Positions 45,073-53,831 of a stretch of 64,000 bases of DNA are shown piece after piece (position 1 is the first letter of the stretch; each line of letters opens with the position of its first letter). The notes under the pieces are model-generated. The model was not told the origin of the DNA. It made no database searches and worked only from the letters and a program-made list of their open reading frames with translations. Where the stretch lies: assembly GCF_041449215.1 (NCBI RefSeq), contig NZ_JBGNFV010000001.1:1091001-1155000 (forward strand), read 5' to 3'. Source of the stretch: Roseivirga sp. BDSF3-8 (GTDB taxonomy: Bacteria > Bacteroidota > Bacteroidia > Cytophagales > Cyclobacteriaceae). Both the position numbers and the translations under genes were made by a program.

Positions 45073-45597
45073 ATGAGCGTAGGATCAGACCTGCTTAATG
45101 CGCCCTTCCCCGACTTTGTGGTGGAACTGGGCACAGGTATAGCCGAAGCACAGTACGCCATGGACCAGGTATCCATGCGTATACTACAGATGATGGCCGG
45201 CTACAGCTTTACAGAAGACCAGGACGGCAAACTGACCATGTCTTCCACCCCGGACAACCTTTTTGAGCTTAAGACAGGCGACGGCGGCCGCAGCCTGCTG
45301 TCCCTCGGCTTCACACCCACCTTCTACCAGTTTGTAGATACCGTGCTCGAGCTTAAAATGGCCATAAGCATGAAGCGTGAGTTCACCTCCACCACCAAAC
45401 GCAAAAGCGCCCGCCTGGCCGGAGGCTTCTTCGGATTTGGCGGCGGGGTGCGGGCCGCATCAGTTAATGCCACCTACTCACAAAAGTACCAGTACTCCGC
45501 AGAAGGCAGCTCCCTTATGCGCACCAAGATAGTCACCGTGCCCCCGCCACCCCTCTTGGAAGAGATCATCCGGAATGAACTGGTAGACGGTCAGTAA
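45073..45597 (+). CDS. operon gene 6: core-family protein
   Basis: The product has 174 residues. The N-terminal core is SDLLNAPFPDFVVELGTGIA, EAQYAMDQVS. The motif LSLGFTPTFYQFVDTVLELK starts at residue 76, with a Gly-rich turn (AGGFFGFGGGVRAASVNAT) before YSQKYQYSAEGSSLMRTKI and VPPPPLLEEI. The shared SAEGSS(L)xRTK stretch with gene 5 shows recent duplication. There is no signal peptide. It lies 28 bases after gene 5. Confidence 0.78.
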   Translation: MSVGSDLLNAPFPDFVVELGTGIAEAQYAMDQVSMRILQMMAGYSFTEDQDGKLTMSSTPDNLFELKTGDGGRSLLSLGFTPTFYQFVDTVLELKMAISMKREFTSTTKRKSARLAGGFFGFGGGVRAASVNATYSQKYQYSAEGSSLMRTKIVTVPPPPLLEEIIRNELVDGQ

Positions 45598-45631
45598 GCC
45601 ACGGAATCACAGCATTCAAACGTTCGGATAG

Positions 45632-46705
45632 ATGGCCAAAAGCTGGAAAAAGATTGCCCGTAAGCGGGCCAGGGAAAAAGAAGAAGAGACCCCCTCCATA
45701 CCGGAGGGGCTTAAGCCCCATGCCGGAATACCCTCTCCTGAGGCTTCCCTGGACCCCTTTACCCTGGCCGGTGAGATAGTCGAGCAGAATGAAGTGCTCA
45801 AAGAGCTGATGCAGGAGCGTCAGCAACTGGAGCAGCAGATGGCTCAGCTTACCAGTGGCGGCCCTAACAGCGGAGGCTACCAGGACGACCCGCGCTTTAC
45901 TACTGGCGAGATCCCCTCCTACCGCACCAGGCAGCAGCGCGATCAGGCATGGGCCCGGAAAAAACACGCTGCAGAAAAAAAGTCCCTGCAGCAAAGAAAG
46001 GTAAAGAAGGCACAGATGGAGCAGCCAAACAGGCCCGCTCCCGATAAAAAAGGCCTTGGCATGACTACCCCGGACCCGGCTAAGCCCGGGGCACTTGATG
46101 CAAGCCTGAAAAAGGCCGGCAAAGCCAAAGAAAAAGCCCGCTCCGTAGAAGAGCGGTTCAGCAAGCCCTTTGAGCCAGAAGTACTGAAGACAGACCCCGG
46201 CAACAAAGGAATAGACAAAGCTACACGCTGGGCCGTTTCAGTAGACAAGCCAGAGCCTGAAACCTCCGCCTTCCCCGGCCTTAGCCGCCGCGGAAACTTC
46301 ACCAACCCTCTGGATAATGAGAATGGCCTTAGTAGCCGTGGCATGGCCCTTAAAAAAGCCTTTAGCTTTCAGAAAGAAAACGATAAGGGTAAACCGGAAA
46401 GCCCTATGGGAAAGGCCAAAAACATAATGGCCACCGCCCGCCAGAAAAAGGAGCAACTAAATACCCTGCGCCGAAAGGTAGGTGAGCACATACCCGTCAA
46501 GGGTTCCGGCATGGGCGTATCAGTAAGCGAACGCTTTAACGCCATGGTCAAAGAAAAACTGAAGGTAGACACCGGCAGCCTCGAAGACCTGGCCGAAAAG
46601 CAGAACCGGATACGCCAGAGACTGCTGGAAAGGAAACGCGAAGAGCGTAAGGAGGAAGAGAAACGCGATAAGCAACGAAATAAACGACGTAATAAAGAGG
46701 AATGA
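45632..46705 (+). CDS. operon gene 7: highly charged, mostly disordered protein
   Basis: The product has 357 residues with very high Lys, Arg, Glu and Pro content: MAKSWKKIARKRAREKEEET at the start, a coiled-coil stretch around 45-70 (EIVEQNEVLKELMQERQQLE), long Pro/Gly/Lys linkers, and a strongly basic/acidic helix at the end (RKREERKEEEKRDKQ). No domain is recognised. Such proteins often act as linkers or scaffolds, or bind nucleic acids. Its place in the middle of the operon and ATGA overlap with gene 8 argue that it is a true component. Confidence 0.75.
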   Translation: MAKSWKKIARKRAREKEEETPSIPEGLKPHAGIPSPEASLDPFTLAGEIVEQNEVLKELMQERQQLEQQMAQLTSGGPNSGGYQDDPRFTTGEIPSYRTRQQRDQAWARKKHAAEKKSLQQRKVKKAQMEQPNRPAPDKKGLGMTTPDPAKPGALDASLKKAGKAKEKARSVEERFSKPFEPEVLKTDPGNKGIDKATRWAVSVDKPEPETSAFPGLSRRGNFTNPLDNENGLSSRGMALKKAFSFQKENDKGKPESPMGKAKNIMATARQKKEQLNTLRRKVGEHIPVKGSGMGVSVSERFNAMVKEKLKVDTGSLEDLAEKQNRIRQRLLERKREERKEEEKRDKQRNKRRNKEE

Positions 46706-47391
46706 GCGACAACACCGCCAATAAGAACGGACTGGCTCTTAAAGACATACTGCTATCCCTGGCAGACGGCCTCAACGAGGCACAGGAAGAACTGCGCAGC
46801 GTGCCCCCCGTAGACGAACTCGGCAGGCCCAATACCATCTATCAGTTACCCTACCTGGATTTCAGGCTGCAGGTCACCTCAGAGTTTGAGCAGGAAGCGC
46901 CCCTGTCCACCGGCACCGCTCCTGATAAAAAGAGAGGCTTCCTGCGATTTCGTGCCGCAGAAAGCGCCCCCGGCGGCCAGACAAACACGCGCACCGAAGT
47001 ATTCAGTACCATAAGCGGTCGCTTTGTCGCCTCCGTGCCCAATGAAGGCCTGCCCCAACTGGAGCCCAAAGTAGAGGTAAGCACCCCAAAGCCCAAAGGC
47101 AACAGCAACCGGCTATTTGCAGACGTAACCGTAACCCTCCTGAACTCCGCCGGAGAACTCGTAACCAACCACATGGTGCACTTTGACTACGACCAGGACA
47201 CCGCCGAAGCCGTCAATAAAAAAGCCCTCAGCCTAAAGCCGGCCTTTGAGCCCGCCGAAGCGCCTACAGATAGCAACGGGCAGGTAACCGTACAGCTTAG
47301 CACCCCTAAGGAAGACTATAATAACGGCCTCACCACCGTATTCACCATAACGGCAGGCCTATCCACACAAACCATTTCCATCAGTAAATAA
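46702..47391 (+). CDS. operon gene 8: core-like N-terminus with Ig-like domain
   Basis: The product has 229 residues. Residues ~8-60 keep the family start (LALKDILLSLADGLNEAQEE) and a strand LDFRLQVTSEFEQE in place of the FTP.FY strand. From ~125 to the end is a bacterial Ig-like (Big_1/invasin-type) domain: LFADVTVTLLNSAGELVTNH, EAPTDSNGQVTVQLST, TVFTITAGLSTQTISI. Ig-like domains of this kind are normally extracellular spacers, but again no signal peptide is present. Start in stop of gene 7 (ATGA). Confidence 0.75.
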   Translation: MSDNTANKNGLALKDILLSLADGLNEAQEELRSVPPVDELGRPNTIYQLPYLDFRLQVTSEFEQEAPLSTGTAPDKKRGFLRFRAAESAPGGQTNTRTEVFSTISGRFVASVPNEGLPQLEPKVEVSTPKPKGNSNRLFADVTVTLLNSAGELVTNHMVHFDYDQDTAEAVNKKALSLKPAFEPAEAPTDSNGQVTVQLSTPKEDYNNGLTTVFTITAGLSTQTISISK

Positions 47392-47402
47392 CCAGGACGG
47401 CA

Positions 47403-48740
47403 ATGGCAAACAAGAGATCAACAACAGAAACTATGGGCAGGCACCTACTCTTCCTCGGAAGTACCCGTAACACCCGGGACCAATACACCACCCCGCCACC
47501 CCTGGCTCTAGAATACTATCACGCACTCGAGCAGCGATGGAACACCCTCGTGCCGGCCTTTACCGCAAAGGACGGACAGATAAAGCAAGTCTTTAAACTG
47601 GAAGCAAGAACCAAGGTAGCCGACATCATCCGCCGTGCCCTAGAGGTTGGCACCTTTCCAATGGTACGATTGATCGTGGCAGAAAGTGCTAAAACCCAAT
47701 TTACCGAAGTACTCGCATTTGGCGGACTCATCGCCCAGGTGGAAGAAGGGCAGGTAAGGCTGGACTTCGGCGACCTCTGGCTGATAGAAAAAGGCAGCAT
47801 AAACCGCAACCTGCCAGAAGACATGCCCGGCTTCGAATACACCATCGTGGCCATGCCCCGTCCTATGGGCAACAGTCGCTTATTCGACGGCCTCGCAGCC
47901 GCTATAGCACCGGAAGAAAAAACCATTACTGAAGACCCTGCGCTAAAAGGACCCTCCCCCATAGAAAGCCTCATACTCAAGGGCGGAGACTTTAAAGTGT
48001 CACTGGAAGACCTCTCAGAACCCGAACGGCAAGTCATCTTACTACAGGATGAAATCAGCCTCAAAGAGCACCGCATAGACACCCTCAAGCAACTGTCCGT
48101 AACCCAAAACCAAGAGATAGACAGCCTCAACCTGAAGATCAGCAAGCTGGACACCTCCCTGCAGCAGGAAAAAGCAAGTACCACCGAACTCCTGCAAAAA
48201 AACGAAACCCTCACCGCCTCCCTCGCGGAAAAAGAGCAGGAAATAGCGCAGTTGAATGACCAGGTCGTCGCTACCACCTCTAAGTCTGCCACCATCAACG
48301 ACCTGTACCGGGACCTGGTCGTAAGTGTCGACGAAGCCTCTAAAGAACTGGAAGGGCGTAGTTACACCCTGAGCAACGTCACACTCGATCTGAAAACGCA
48401 CCTACTGAATGATCAGGAAGGCCTGAAAGTACAACTCGTGGACAAGGCTACCGCCCTATCCCTGAGAGAGGCCACCGTCAGTAACCTCAATATGAACATC
48501 GCCCCGGCCGTGCCTGCTACCAGATCGGCCAGCGTGGCCGTGCCCGACTTTTCAGGCATGACAGAGCAGGCCGCACGTAAAAAGGCCGGTTTGCACCGCC
48601 TCAAATTACGACCCGTGTACGAACTTAATCAAACCAGCCGCCTCGGCGCTGCCTTCCGCCAGATACCGGAAGCCGGTGAAGAAATCCCCGAATCAGGCAC
48701 CGTAAGAGTATGGTTTGCAAAAGGAAATAAAGAGCAATGA
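47403..48740 (+). CDS. operon gene 9: coiled-coil protein with C-terminal PASTA domain
   Basis: The product has 445 residues. A globular N-terminal ~190 residues of unknown type (MGRHLLFLGSTRNTRDQY, FGDLWLIEKGSINRNLPEDM) is followed by a long coiled coil (~210-300, heptads such as LNLKISKLDTSLQQEKASTT) and a PASTA domain at ~377-440 (VPDFSGMTEQAARKKAGL, RQIPEAGEEIPESGTVRVWF). PASTA modules usually bind muropeptides outside the membrane. Here there is no signal peptide or membrane segment. Its stop overlaps gene 10's start. Confidence 0.8.
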   Translation: MANKRSTTETMGRHLLFLGSTRNTRDQYTTPPPLALEYYHALEQRWNTLVPAFTAKDGQIKQVFKLEARTKVADIIRRALEVGTFPMVRLIVAESAKTQFTEVLAFGGLIAQVEEGQVRLDFGDLWLIEKGSINRNLPEDMPGFEYTIVAMPRPMGNSRLFDGLAAAIAPEEKTITEDPALKGPSPIESLILKGGDFKVSLEDLSEPERQVILLQDEISLKEHRIDTLKQLSVTQNQEIDSLNLKISKLDTSLQQEKASTTELLQKNETLTASLAEKEQEIAQLNDQVVATTSKSATINDLYRDLVVSVDEASKELEGRSYTLSNVTLDLKTHLLNDQEGLKVQLVDKATALSLREATVSNLNMNIAPAVPATRSASVAVPDFSGMTEQAARKKAGLHRLKLRPVYELNQTSRLGAAFRQIPEAGEEIPESGTVRVWFAKGNKEQ

Positions 48741-49345
48741 GCACAGACATGAAAGACATACTCTCTGCCCCCCTTGGTAACCTTATCGCCTCCATTGGCG
48801 AAGGCGTGGCAGAAGCACAAAAGGCACTCGATGCCGCCTCGCTGGCCCAGACCCTGGCCATCTACAGCGATGAGGAAGGCGACGACATGATGAATAAGCT
48901 GCGCGCAATAGGCTACCAGCCCACCTTTTATGTACTGCCCGAAACAGAGGTAGAGGCAAAAGTATCGCTCGCCCTTACCGCCAGCGGCACCACATCCGCA
49001 CCTGGCACCGGACAGCTAGCCCACCCCCGCAAGGCCAGAGCCTATGCCACCCCAGTAAACGCTAACACCAACAATAAGTACAACCTCAACGCTGAGGCAA
49101 GTGCCACACTGAAGTTCAAGATCGTACCCGTCCCCCCTGCAGAAGGCACTACCGACCTGCGGGTCGCCCCGAATCTCGTAGGCAAAGAGCTGAATATGGC
49201 GGCCACAATCCTCCAACGGCTTAACCTGCAATACAGCCTCACGACCGAGCCCCAGGAAGGCCAGGCAGTAAAAATAACCGCCCAGACCCCCGCCCCCGGC
49301 GAAATACTCCGGGCCGGCGACGTACTCGAACTGGAAGTGGCCTAG
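48737..49345 (+). CDS. operon gene 10: core-family protein with PASTA domain
   Basis: The product has 202 residues. The core is KDILSAPLGNLIASIGEGVA, EAQKALDAAS, then the motif variant IGYQPTFYVL at 58-67 and VEAKVSLALTASG, with a strand NKYNLNAEASATLKFKIVPV ending in PPAEGT. From ~140 comes a PASTA domain (APNLVGKELNMAATILQRLN, ITAQTPAPGEILRAGDVLEL). This joins in one protein the features of genes 4 and 9, strong evidence that the operon's parts belong to one system. Last gene. No clear terminator hairpin directly behind it. Confidence 0.82.
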   Translation: MSTDMKDILSAPLGNLIASIGEGVAEAQKALDAASLAQTLAIYSDEEGDDMMNKLRAIGYQPTFYVLPETEVEAKVSLALTASGTTSAPGTGQLAHPRKARAYATPVNANTNNKYNLNAEASATLKFKIVPVPPAEGTTDLRVAPNLVGKELNMAATILQRLNLQYSLTTEPQEGQAVKITAQTPAPGEILRAGDVLELEVA

Positions 49346-49658
49346 CTACTACTACCCCTGTTCGTTCTGCTAATACATAGGAAAAGGCAAGCCCTTTCCT
49401 TTACCAACACTATCCCCTCGTGTATGAGATCAACCCATAAGCAGGGGGGCTTACTATTTTGAATAGCGCCTGATAAGAAAGCTACCCCGGTCTTTCTCTA
49501 CCAAGGAGCTATCAACCCAACGGGTTACTAATAATAAGAGGGTTTAAAAACCATCGAACACCTAAGCGCCATGCATGATTTCCCCCAAAATAGCACCTTA
49601 TGTAAGGTAATAGCCCCTTACTTTTACACCCATCATAATACCTGCAGATAAAACAACC
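49346..49658. other. intergenic region after the ten-gene operon
   Basis: About 310 bases with no gene. I see no strong terminator. The stretch probably carries the promoter of the secreted-protein gene that follows. Confidence 0.35.
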
Positions 49659-50198
49659 ATGAAGAAAAGCACTATGCGCATGATTATGTCATTACTCGTG
49701 ACCCTGATCGTCACCTGCACCGCCTCCTATGGCCAAAGCGACATGAAGATCACCTATACCCCGGAGGAGGGAGTGGTCCTGAAGAGCACCAACCCGCTGG
49801 AAGGTATGGACACCACCCAACTCGTAGCACTACTGGGGGCACCCACCCAGGCCCGTGACTTCATCAGCGGCGAAAAGAGCTTTTACTATGATGAAGCCGG
49901 GCTGGTATTCATGACCACGGGCGGCCAGGTGCAGGGCGTGGGCATCACCTTTAACCACGACGGAGACGATAAATTTTCCGCCACCCCCTTTACCGGACAA
50001 CTCCACCTGGGAGATATTTCCGTAGACAGAGAAACCACCCCTGAGGACCTTACCGGCTCCGGAAAAGTAGAGATCATTTGCCCCATCCCGATCATGTGTG
50101 CCTCAAAGGACAGGACAGCCCCCGTAAAAGTAATGGCAGGCTACAGTGAAGAAGGAGCCCTCACACAGATGATCCTTTTATTTCCTCAGGAAGGATAA
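49659..50198 (+). CDS. secreted protein, unknown function
   Basis: The product has 179 residues with a signal peptide (MKKSTMRMIMSLLVTLIVTC, then TASYG). The mature part contains MDTTQLVALLGAPTQARDFI and KSFYYDEAGLVFMTTGGQVQ, a layout of SmpA/DUF-type domains with an N-terminal LxxLLGxP helix and beta-hairpins, as in several small periplasmic families. Two Cys near residues 140-147 (ICPIPIMC) may form a disulfide. It follows the ten-gene operon by ~310 bases and may be independent. It is followed by a strong terminator. Confidence 0.7.
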   Translation: MKKSTMRMIMSLLVTLIVTCTASYGQSDMKITYTPEEGVVLKSTNPLEGMDTTQLVALLGAPTQARDFISGEKSFYYDEAGLVFMTTGGQVQGVGITFNHDGDDKFSATPFTGQLHLGDISVDRETTPEDLTGSGKVEIICPIPIMCASKDRTAPVKVMAGYSEEGALTQMILLFPQEG

Positions 50199-50218
50199 AG
50201 CCTCAGTACCGATTAATC

Positions 50219-50252
50219 AAAAAAAGCAAGTCCCTTCCGGCTTGCTTTTTTC
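50219..50252 (+). terminator. intrinsic terminator
   Basis: AAGCAAG pairs with CTTGCTT, with a run of A's before and T's after. It lies ~20 bases behind the stop at 50198. Confidence 0.85.
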
Positions 50253-50426
50253 ATGTTAAAACCCCTCCAGCCCTCACCACGCGCTATCCTTAAAAGCCCG
50301 TTCACCATAAGTCACCAAGGCAGGGTTACCATCCCTGCCTGCCGGCTACTAAGAGACGGAAGCAATCATCCTGCCTTTACCTGAACCATGCAAGGCGAAG
50401 CATCCGTTTCACTAAACCACCAAACA

Positions 50427-52346
50427 ATGAGACACCCTAATCTCAGGCCGGGCACATCCGCCCCCCTATTCCTGTTCATACTGTTTCTTTCTGCCTGCTC
50501 TAACCTACCCACTGTACTCAAAGACCTGGCCGATGGGGCTGCCCCACCTAACCTCCCATGGGCAAGCCGGCGCGATCTGTCAGACAGCCAATTCTCCGGA
50601 TACTTCCAGGAGTACCGCGACCGGGGCTGGATCATCAAAGACGTAGACGCCTACCCGGACGGCAACGGCCTTAATTACGCCATGATATGGGAGGCCAACC
50701 CGGATAATCGTGGCTGGGCCGAGTGGCGCAACCTGACCAGTGATGGCTACCATGAGAAATGGGAGCAATACCGGGACCAGGGCTACATCCCCACTGATGT
50801 GGAAGGCTACATGTCCGGTAATAACCTCCGCTTTGCCGGCATATGGGAAGAGAATAAAGAAGGCCTTGCCTGGTCATCCAAGCGCAACCTTACCTCCCAA
50901 CAGTTTGGTGACTACTTCCAGGAACGGCAGGAAGCAGGCATGCGCATAGTGGATATAGAAGCCTATGAGACCAACTCAGGCATTCGCTACGCCGCCATAT
51001 GGCATGAGAACAAAAACAACATACAGTGGGCAGAGTACCGCGATATGTCACGCGAGACCTACCAGGACAAGATCGACCAGTTCTCTGCAGACGGGTATCG
51101 CGTCATAGACTTTGAGTCATACACCCTGAACGGCAGCCAGAAATATGCCGCTATATGGGAGAAGAACCTGTACAACCATGCCAATGCCGTCAGGAGCAAT
51201 CGTACCGAATCGGAATTTGCCAACTACTGGCGCCTGTACCGTGACCAGGGCTATAGGCTTATTGACTTTGAGCGCTACGAAACACCCTCAGGTACACGCT
51301 ACGCCGGCGTATGGACAGAAAACTCACCCCGTTATCGCTGGAACGATAAGACTGAAGTAGATAACCTCATCACAGATTTCCGGAACAACAATGGCATAAA
51401 GGGCATCTCTGTAGCCATTATTCAAAACGGTGAGCTAAAATATCAGCGCGGATTCGGCTTTGCAGAAGAAGACCGGAACAAGGACGCCCATGGCCGCTCC
51501 ATTTACCTCACCGCTTCCGTATCTAAAGTAATCGGCGGCACCCTAGCCGCCAAAATGGAGAGCGAAGGCGAGCTGAGCGACGGCACCGATGTAACCCTCG
51601 ACCTTACACAGCCCACCACCAACTACATCGCAATACCTGCCAGCGGCCATACCCATACCCTACAGCAGCTACTCTCCCATACCGGTTGCATATGGCACTA
51701 TAGCACCGGCCCCGAACCATCCGGGCATTTTAGCAGCGCACAGGATGCCACCGAAGAGATATGGAATACCTCCCCTCTCAGCGGTTGTACCATCGGTAGC
51801 AACCGCAACTATTCCACCCATGCCTTCACCTTCATTGGTGCAGTAATGGAAAGCGTGAGTAACCGCGACATTGCCCGCCTTATAGAAGAAGAAATAGGTG
51901 AGCAATACGGCCTCAATAGCATAAAGGTACAGTTCCGCAACCGCTCCCTCCGTTCCGAGTACGAGCGTGCCGCCCCCTACACCGACGGCGGCAGTGAAAC
52001 AAGTTACTCAGATAATAGCTGGAAGGTACTCGGCGGCGGCATAGAGGCAGACCCCGTAGACCTCGCCTGGTTTGGCGAAAAAGTCCGCAACGGCACCATA
52101 GTAGACACCCTTACAAGAGATAATCGCCTGTGGACCCGCCAGCCCAACAGCCGCAATGGCCTGGCCTGGGAAGTAAATACCCTAGGCGGTCGACGTGTGG
52201 CCGAGCACGGCGGTTCATTTTCCGGCGCGAGGGCGCACCTCAGGGTATACCGTGATGATGAACTCGTCATTGCCATACTTAGCAACCAGCGGGGCCATAA
52301 CCCTGCTGATCTCGCTACCAGTATCGGCAACGCCCTACTGGATTAA
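50427..52346 (+). CDS. lipoprotein: BTRD1 tandem repeats fused to a class C beta-lactamase-like serine hydrolase
   Basis: The product has 639 residues from ATG 50427, which sets up a lipoprotein signal (FLFILFLSACS). Five repeats of ~48 residues follow, with patterns such as WASRRDLSDSQFSGYFQEYR, GMRIVDIEAYETNSGIRYAA and W(E)N. These match bacterial tandem repeat domain 1, the beta-blade seen in polyglycine hydrolases. From ~320 comes a serine-hydrolase domain with S-V-S-K (SxxK nucleophile), N-Y-S as the YxN element and EHGGSFSG as the HxG motif. It likely acts on a peptide or ester in the periplasm or outside. A beta-lactamase role is less likely. Confidence 0.85.
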   Translation: MRHPNLRPGTSAPLFLFILFLSACSNLPTVLKDLADGAAPPNLPWASRRDLSDSQFSGYFQEYRDRGWIIKDVDAYPDGNGLNYAMIWEANPDNRGWAEWRNLTSDGYHEKWEQYRDQGYIPTDVEGYMSGNNLRFAGIWEENKEGLAWSSKRNLTSQQFGDYFQERQEAGMRIVDIEAYETNSGIRYAAIWHENKNNIQWAEYRDMSRETYQDKIDQFSADGYRVIDFESYTLNGSQKYAAIWEKNLYNHANAVRSNRTESEFANYWRLYRDQGYRLIDFERYETPSGTRYAGVWTENSPRYRWNDKTEVDNLITDFRNNNGIKGISVAIIQNGELKYQRGFGFAEEDRNKDAHGRSIYLTASVSKVIGGTLAAKMESEGELSDGTDVTLDLTQPTTNYIAIPASGHTHTLQQLLSHTGCIWHYSTGPEPSGHFSSAQDATEEIWNTSPLSGCTIGSNRNYSTHAFTFIGAVMESVSNRDIARLIEEEIGEQYGLNSIKVQFRNRSLRSEYERAAPYTDGGSETSYSDNSWKVLGGGIEADPVDLAWFGEKVRNGTIVDTLTRDNRLWTRQPNSRNGLAWEVNTLGGRRVAEHGGSFSGARAHLRVYRDDELVIAILSNQRGHNPADLATSIGNALLD

Positions 52347-52371
52347 CCCCCACCTGACCATCATAATAATA

Positions 52372-52791
52372 TCAATAAGATACCCGGCTAAACAGGTAAT
52401 AGCAGGGTTCAAAGCACCTTCCATCAGGAATCAGGATCAGGTTGCAGTTATCTATTTCCCAGAAAAAAGCCCCCTCGCCTACACCCGAGCGGGAGTTGAA
52501 ATCCTCACAATAATAGTCTAGGACAAGCAAACCATTAGTAAACCAGCGATAAGTTCCCTCATCACAGTCACCCGCGTCAGTAGAAGTAAACATCTCGTTT
52601 TCGTCCAGGGTAAGCCTAAACCCGTTCAATACAGGCGTCCAGGGGCCCGAGGTAGTACTACCATCTGAAAAAAAGTATCCCGAATACTGCCAGGTACCCA
52701 AAATCATTTCATCATTACACGATTCCAGATCATCATCATTGCAGGAGGTAAGCAGGCATACACCCAGTAAAAGCATTACCAGGTTCTTCAT
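52372..52791 (-). CDS. small lipocalin-like lipoprotein
   Basis: The product has 139 residues from ATG 52791 (MKNLVMLLLGVCLLTSC). Starts at 52797 and 52806 are possible. Lipobox LTSC. The mature part (MILGTWQYSGYFFSDGSTTS, FRLTLDENEMFTSTDAGDC, YRWFTNGLLVLDYYC) is typical of the Bacteroidota lipocalin-like beta-barrel proteins. Six further Cys suggest disulfides. Ligand unknown. It converges with the hydrolase gene. Confidence 0.75.
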   Translation of the reverse strand: MKNLVMLLLGVCLLTSCNDDDLESCNDEMILGTWQYSGYFFSDGSTTSGPWTPVLNGFRLTLDENEMFTSTDAGDCDEGTYRWFTNGLLVLDYYCEDFNSRSGVGEGAFFWEIDNCNLILIPDGRCFEPCYYLFSRVSY

Positions 52792-52880
52792 ATTCATAGG
52801 GTTCATTTAGTAGTATTTATAAGTAAGGACAACAAAAGGACACAGCACCCGGTATTTCCATTTTGAAATAAAGGTATAAA

Positions 52881-52912
52881 AAAAACCACCTGCCGTATGG
52901 CAGATGGTTTAT
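52881..52912 (-). terminator. intrinsic terminator of the barrel gene
   Basis: AAACCACCTGCC pairs with GGCAGATGGTTT around GTAT. On the minus strand it is followed by a T-run. It lies 30 bases past the stop of the gene at 52942. Confidence 0.88.
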
Positions 52913-52941
52913 TGGAAACGAAATGGGGTGTCATCTATCAC

Positions 52942-53613
52942 TTAAAACTGGTAGCCTACAGATACCTTGGCTACGCGGTTATATGCTTCTACATTGCTGT
53001 TACCTTCATCCAGTGAGCTAAGGCCATAATCATATCCGGCACTCAGGTTCAGACCATTAGGCATCTGATACCCTATGCCAGCGGTAATGCCCACATCAAC
53101 TTTTCTAAAGCCCCGATTCATGTCAAAGTCCTGCTCATAGCTGAAGCCCAATATACCGCCTTCTGCCACCGCACTCTGATCTATCAGGTAGCTGAACTGA
53201 GGTCCCGCATAAAGCTGAAAGCCACCATCCGATTGGTATTTTGCCAGTATGGGCACATCTACATAATGCATATTACTCGTCACGTCTATCCGGGGAGACA
53301 GAAAGCCGAAATTGCTATCCCCCAAAAAGCTCTGCGATACACGCATGCCCTTCTGGCTATATTGCACCCCGGGCTCTATGGCAAAATTAGGCGCAACAGG
53401 TATAGTCACATACGCTCCTGCATGAAAGCCGGAAGTGGGCTCAGTACTGAAGGCGCCGAACTCCTCGCCAAGGTTAGCAAAATCTTCTACAGACTGGCCG
53501 CCCCAGGTAGACAAGCTATACCCTGCACGCAGACCAAACGAAGGAGTACCCTGGGCATACGCCCCCAGGCTCATTCCCATAAAAGCTAGTATTAGTAGTG
53601 TAAGTTTATTCAT
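52942..53613 (-). CDS. outer-membrane beta-barrel protein (PorT-like)
   Basis: The product has 223 residues with a signal peptide (LLILAFMGMSLGAYAQG). The mature part begins FGLRAGYSLSTWGGQSVEDF and shows alternating strands with GFHAGAYVTIPVAPNFAIEP, VQYSQKGMRVSQSF, YVDVPILAKYQSDGGFQLYA, GPQFSYLIDQ and the terminal aromatic strand VAKVSVGYQF. This is the PorT/OmpA-beta type of eight-stranded barrel that is abundant in this phylum. Function cannot be told beyond outer-membrane location. Confidence 0.88.
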   Translation of the reverse strand: MNKLTLLILAFMGMSLGAYAQGTPSFGLRAGYSLSTWGGQSVEDFANLGEEFGAFSTEPTSGFHAGAYVTIPVAPNFAIEPGVQYSQKGMRVSQSFLGDSNFGFLSPRIDVTSNMHYVDVPILAKYQSDGGFQLYAGPQFSYLIDQSAVAEGGILGFSYEQDFDMNRGFRKVDVGITAGIGYQMPNGLNLSAGYDYGLSSLDEGNSNVEAYNRVAKVSVGYQF

Positions 53614-53831
53614 GGCTATTCAGTTGTTGATGTTTCTTTACTGAAAGAAAATACCGTGCCAATTCAGAAGCTCAACCTCAGAATGACAGCTTCTTATGCT
53701 TGCTGATTACACTACTTTTGAATGCCACATCGTTAATATAGGAAAAGAAAAAAATCCTTATTTTACGTCTTCGCTGTCGATATTATGGGCAATACTATCT
53801 CATACAGTCAAAGGAAATTATATCAATAAAA

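Noticed and set aside
40252-49345. Ten-gene operon as a phage tail, contractile injection system or type VI secretion cluster
   Set aside because: No tube, sheath, baseplate, AAA+ ATPase, VgrG or TssBC-like protein is coded. OmpA and PASTA domains alone are not enough.
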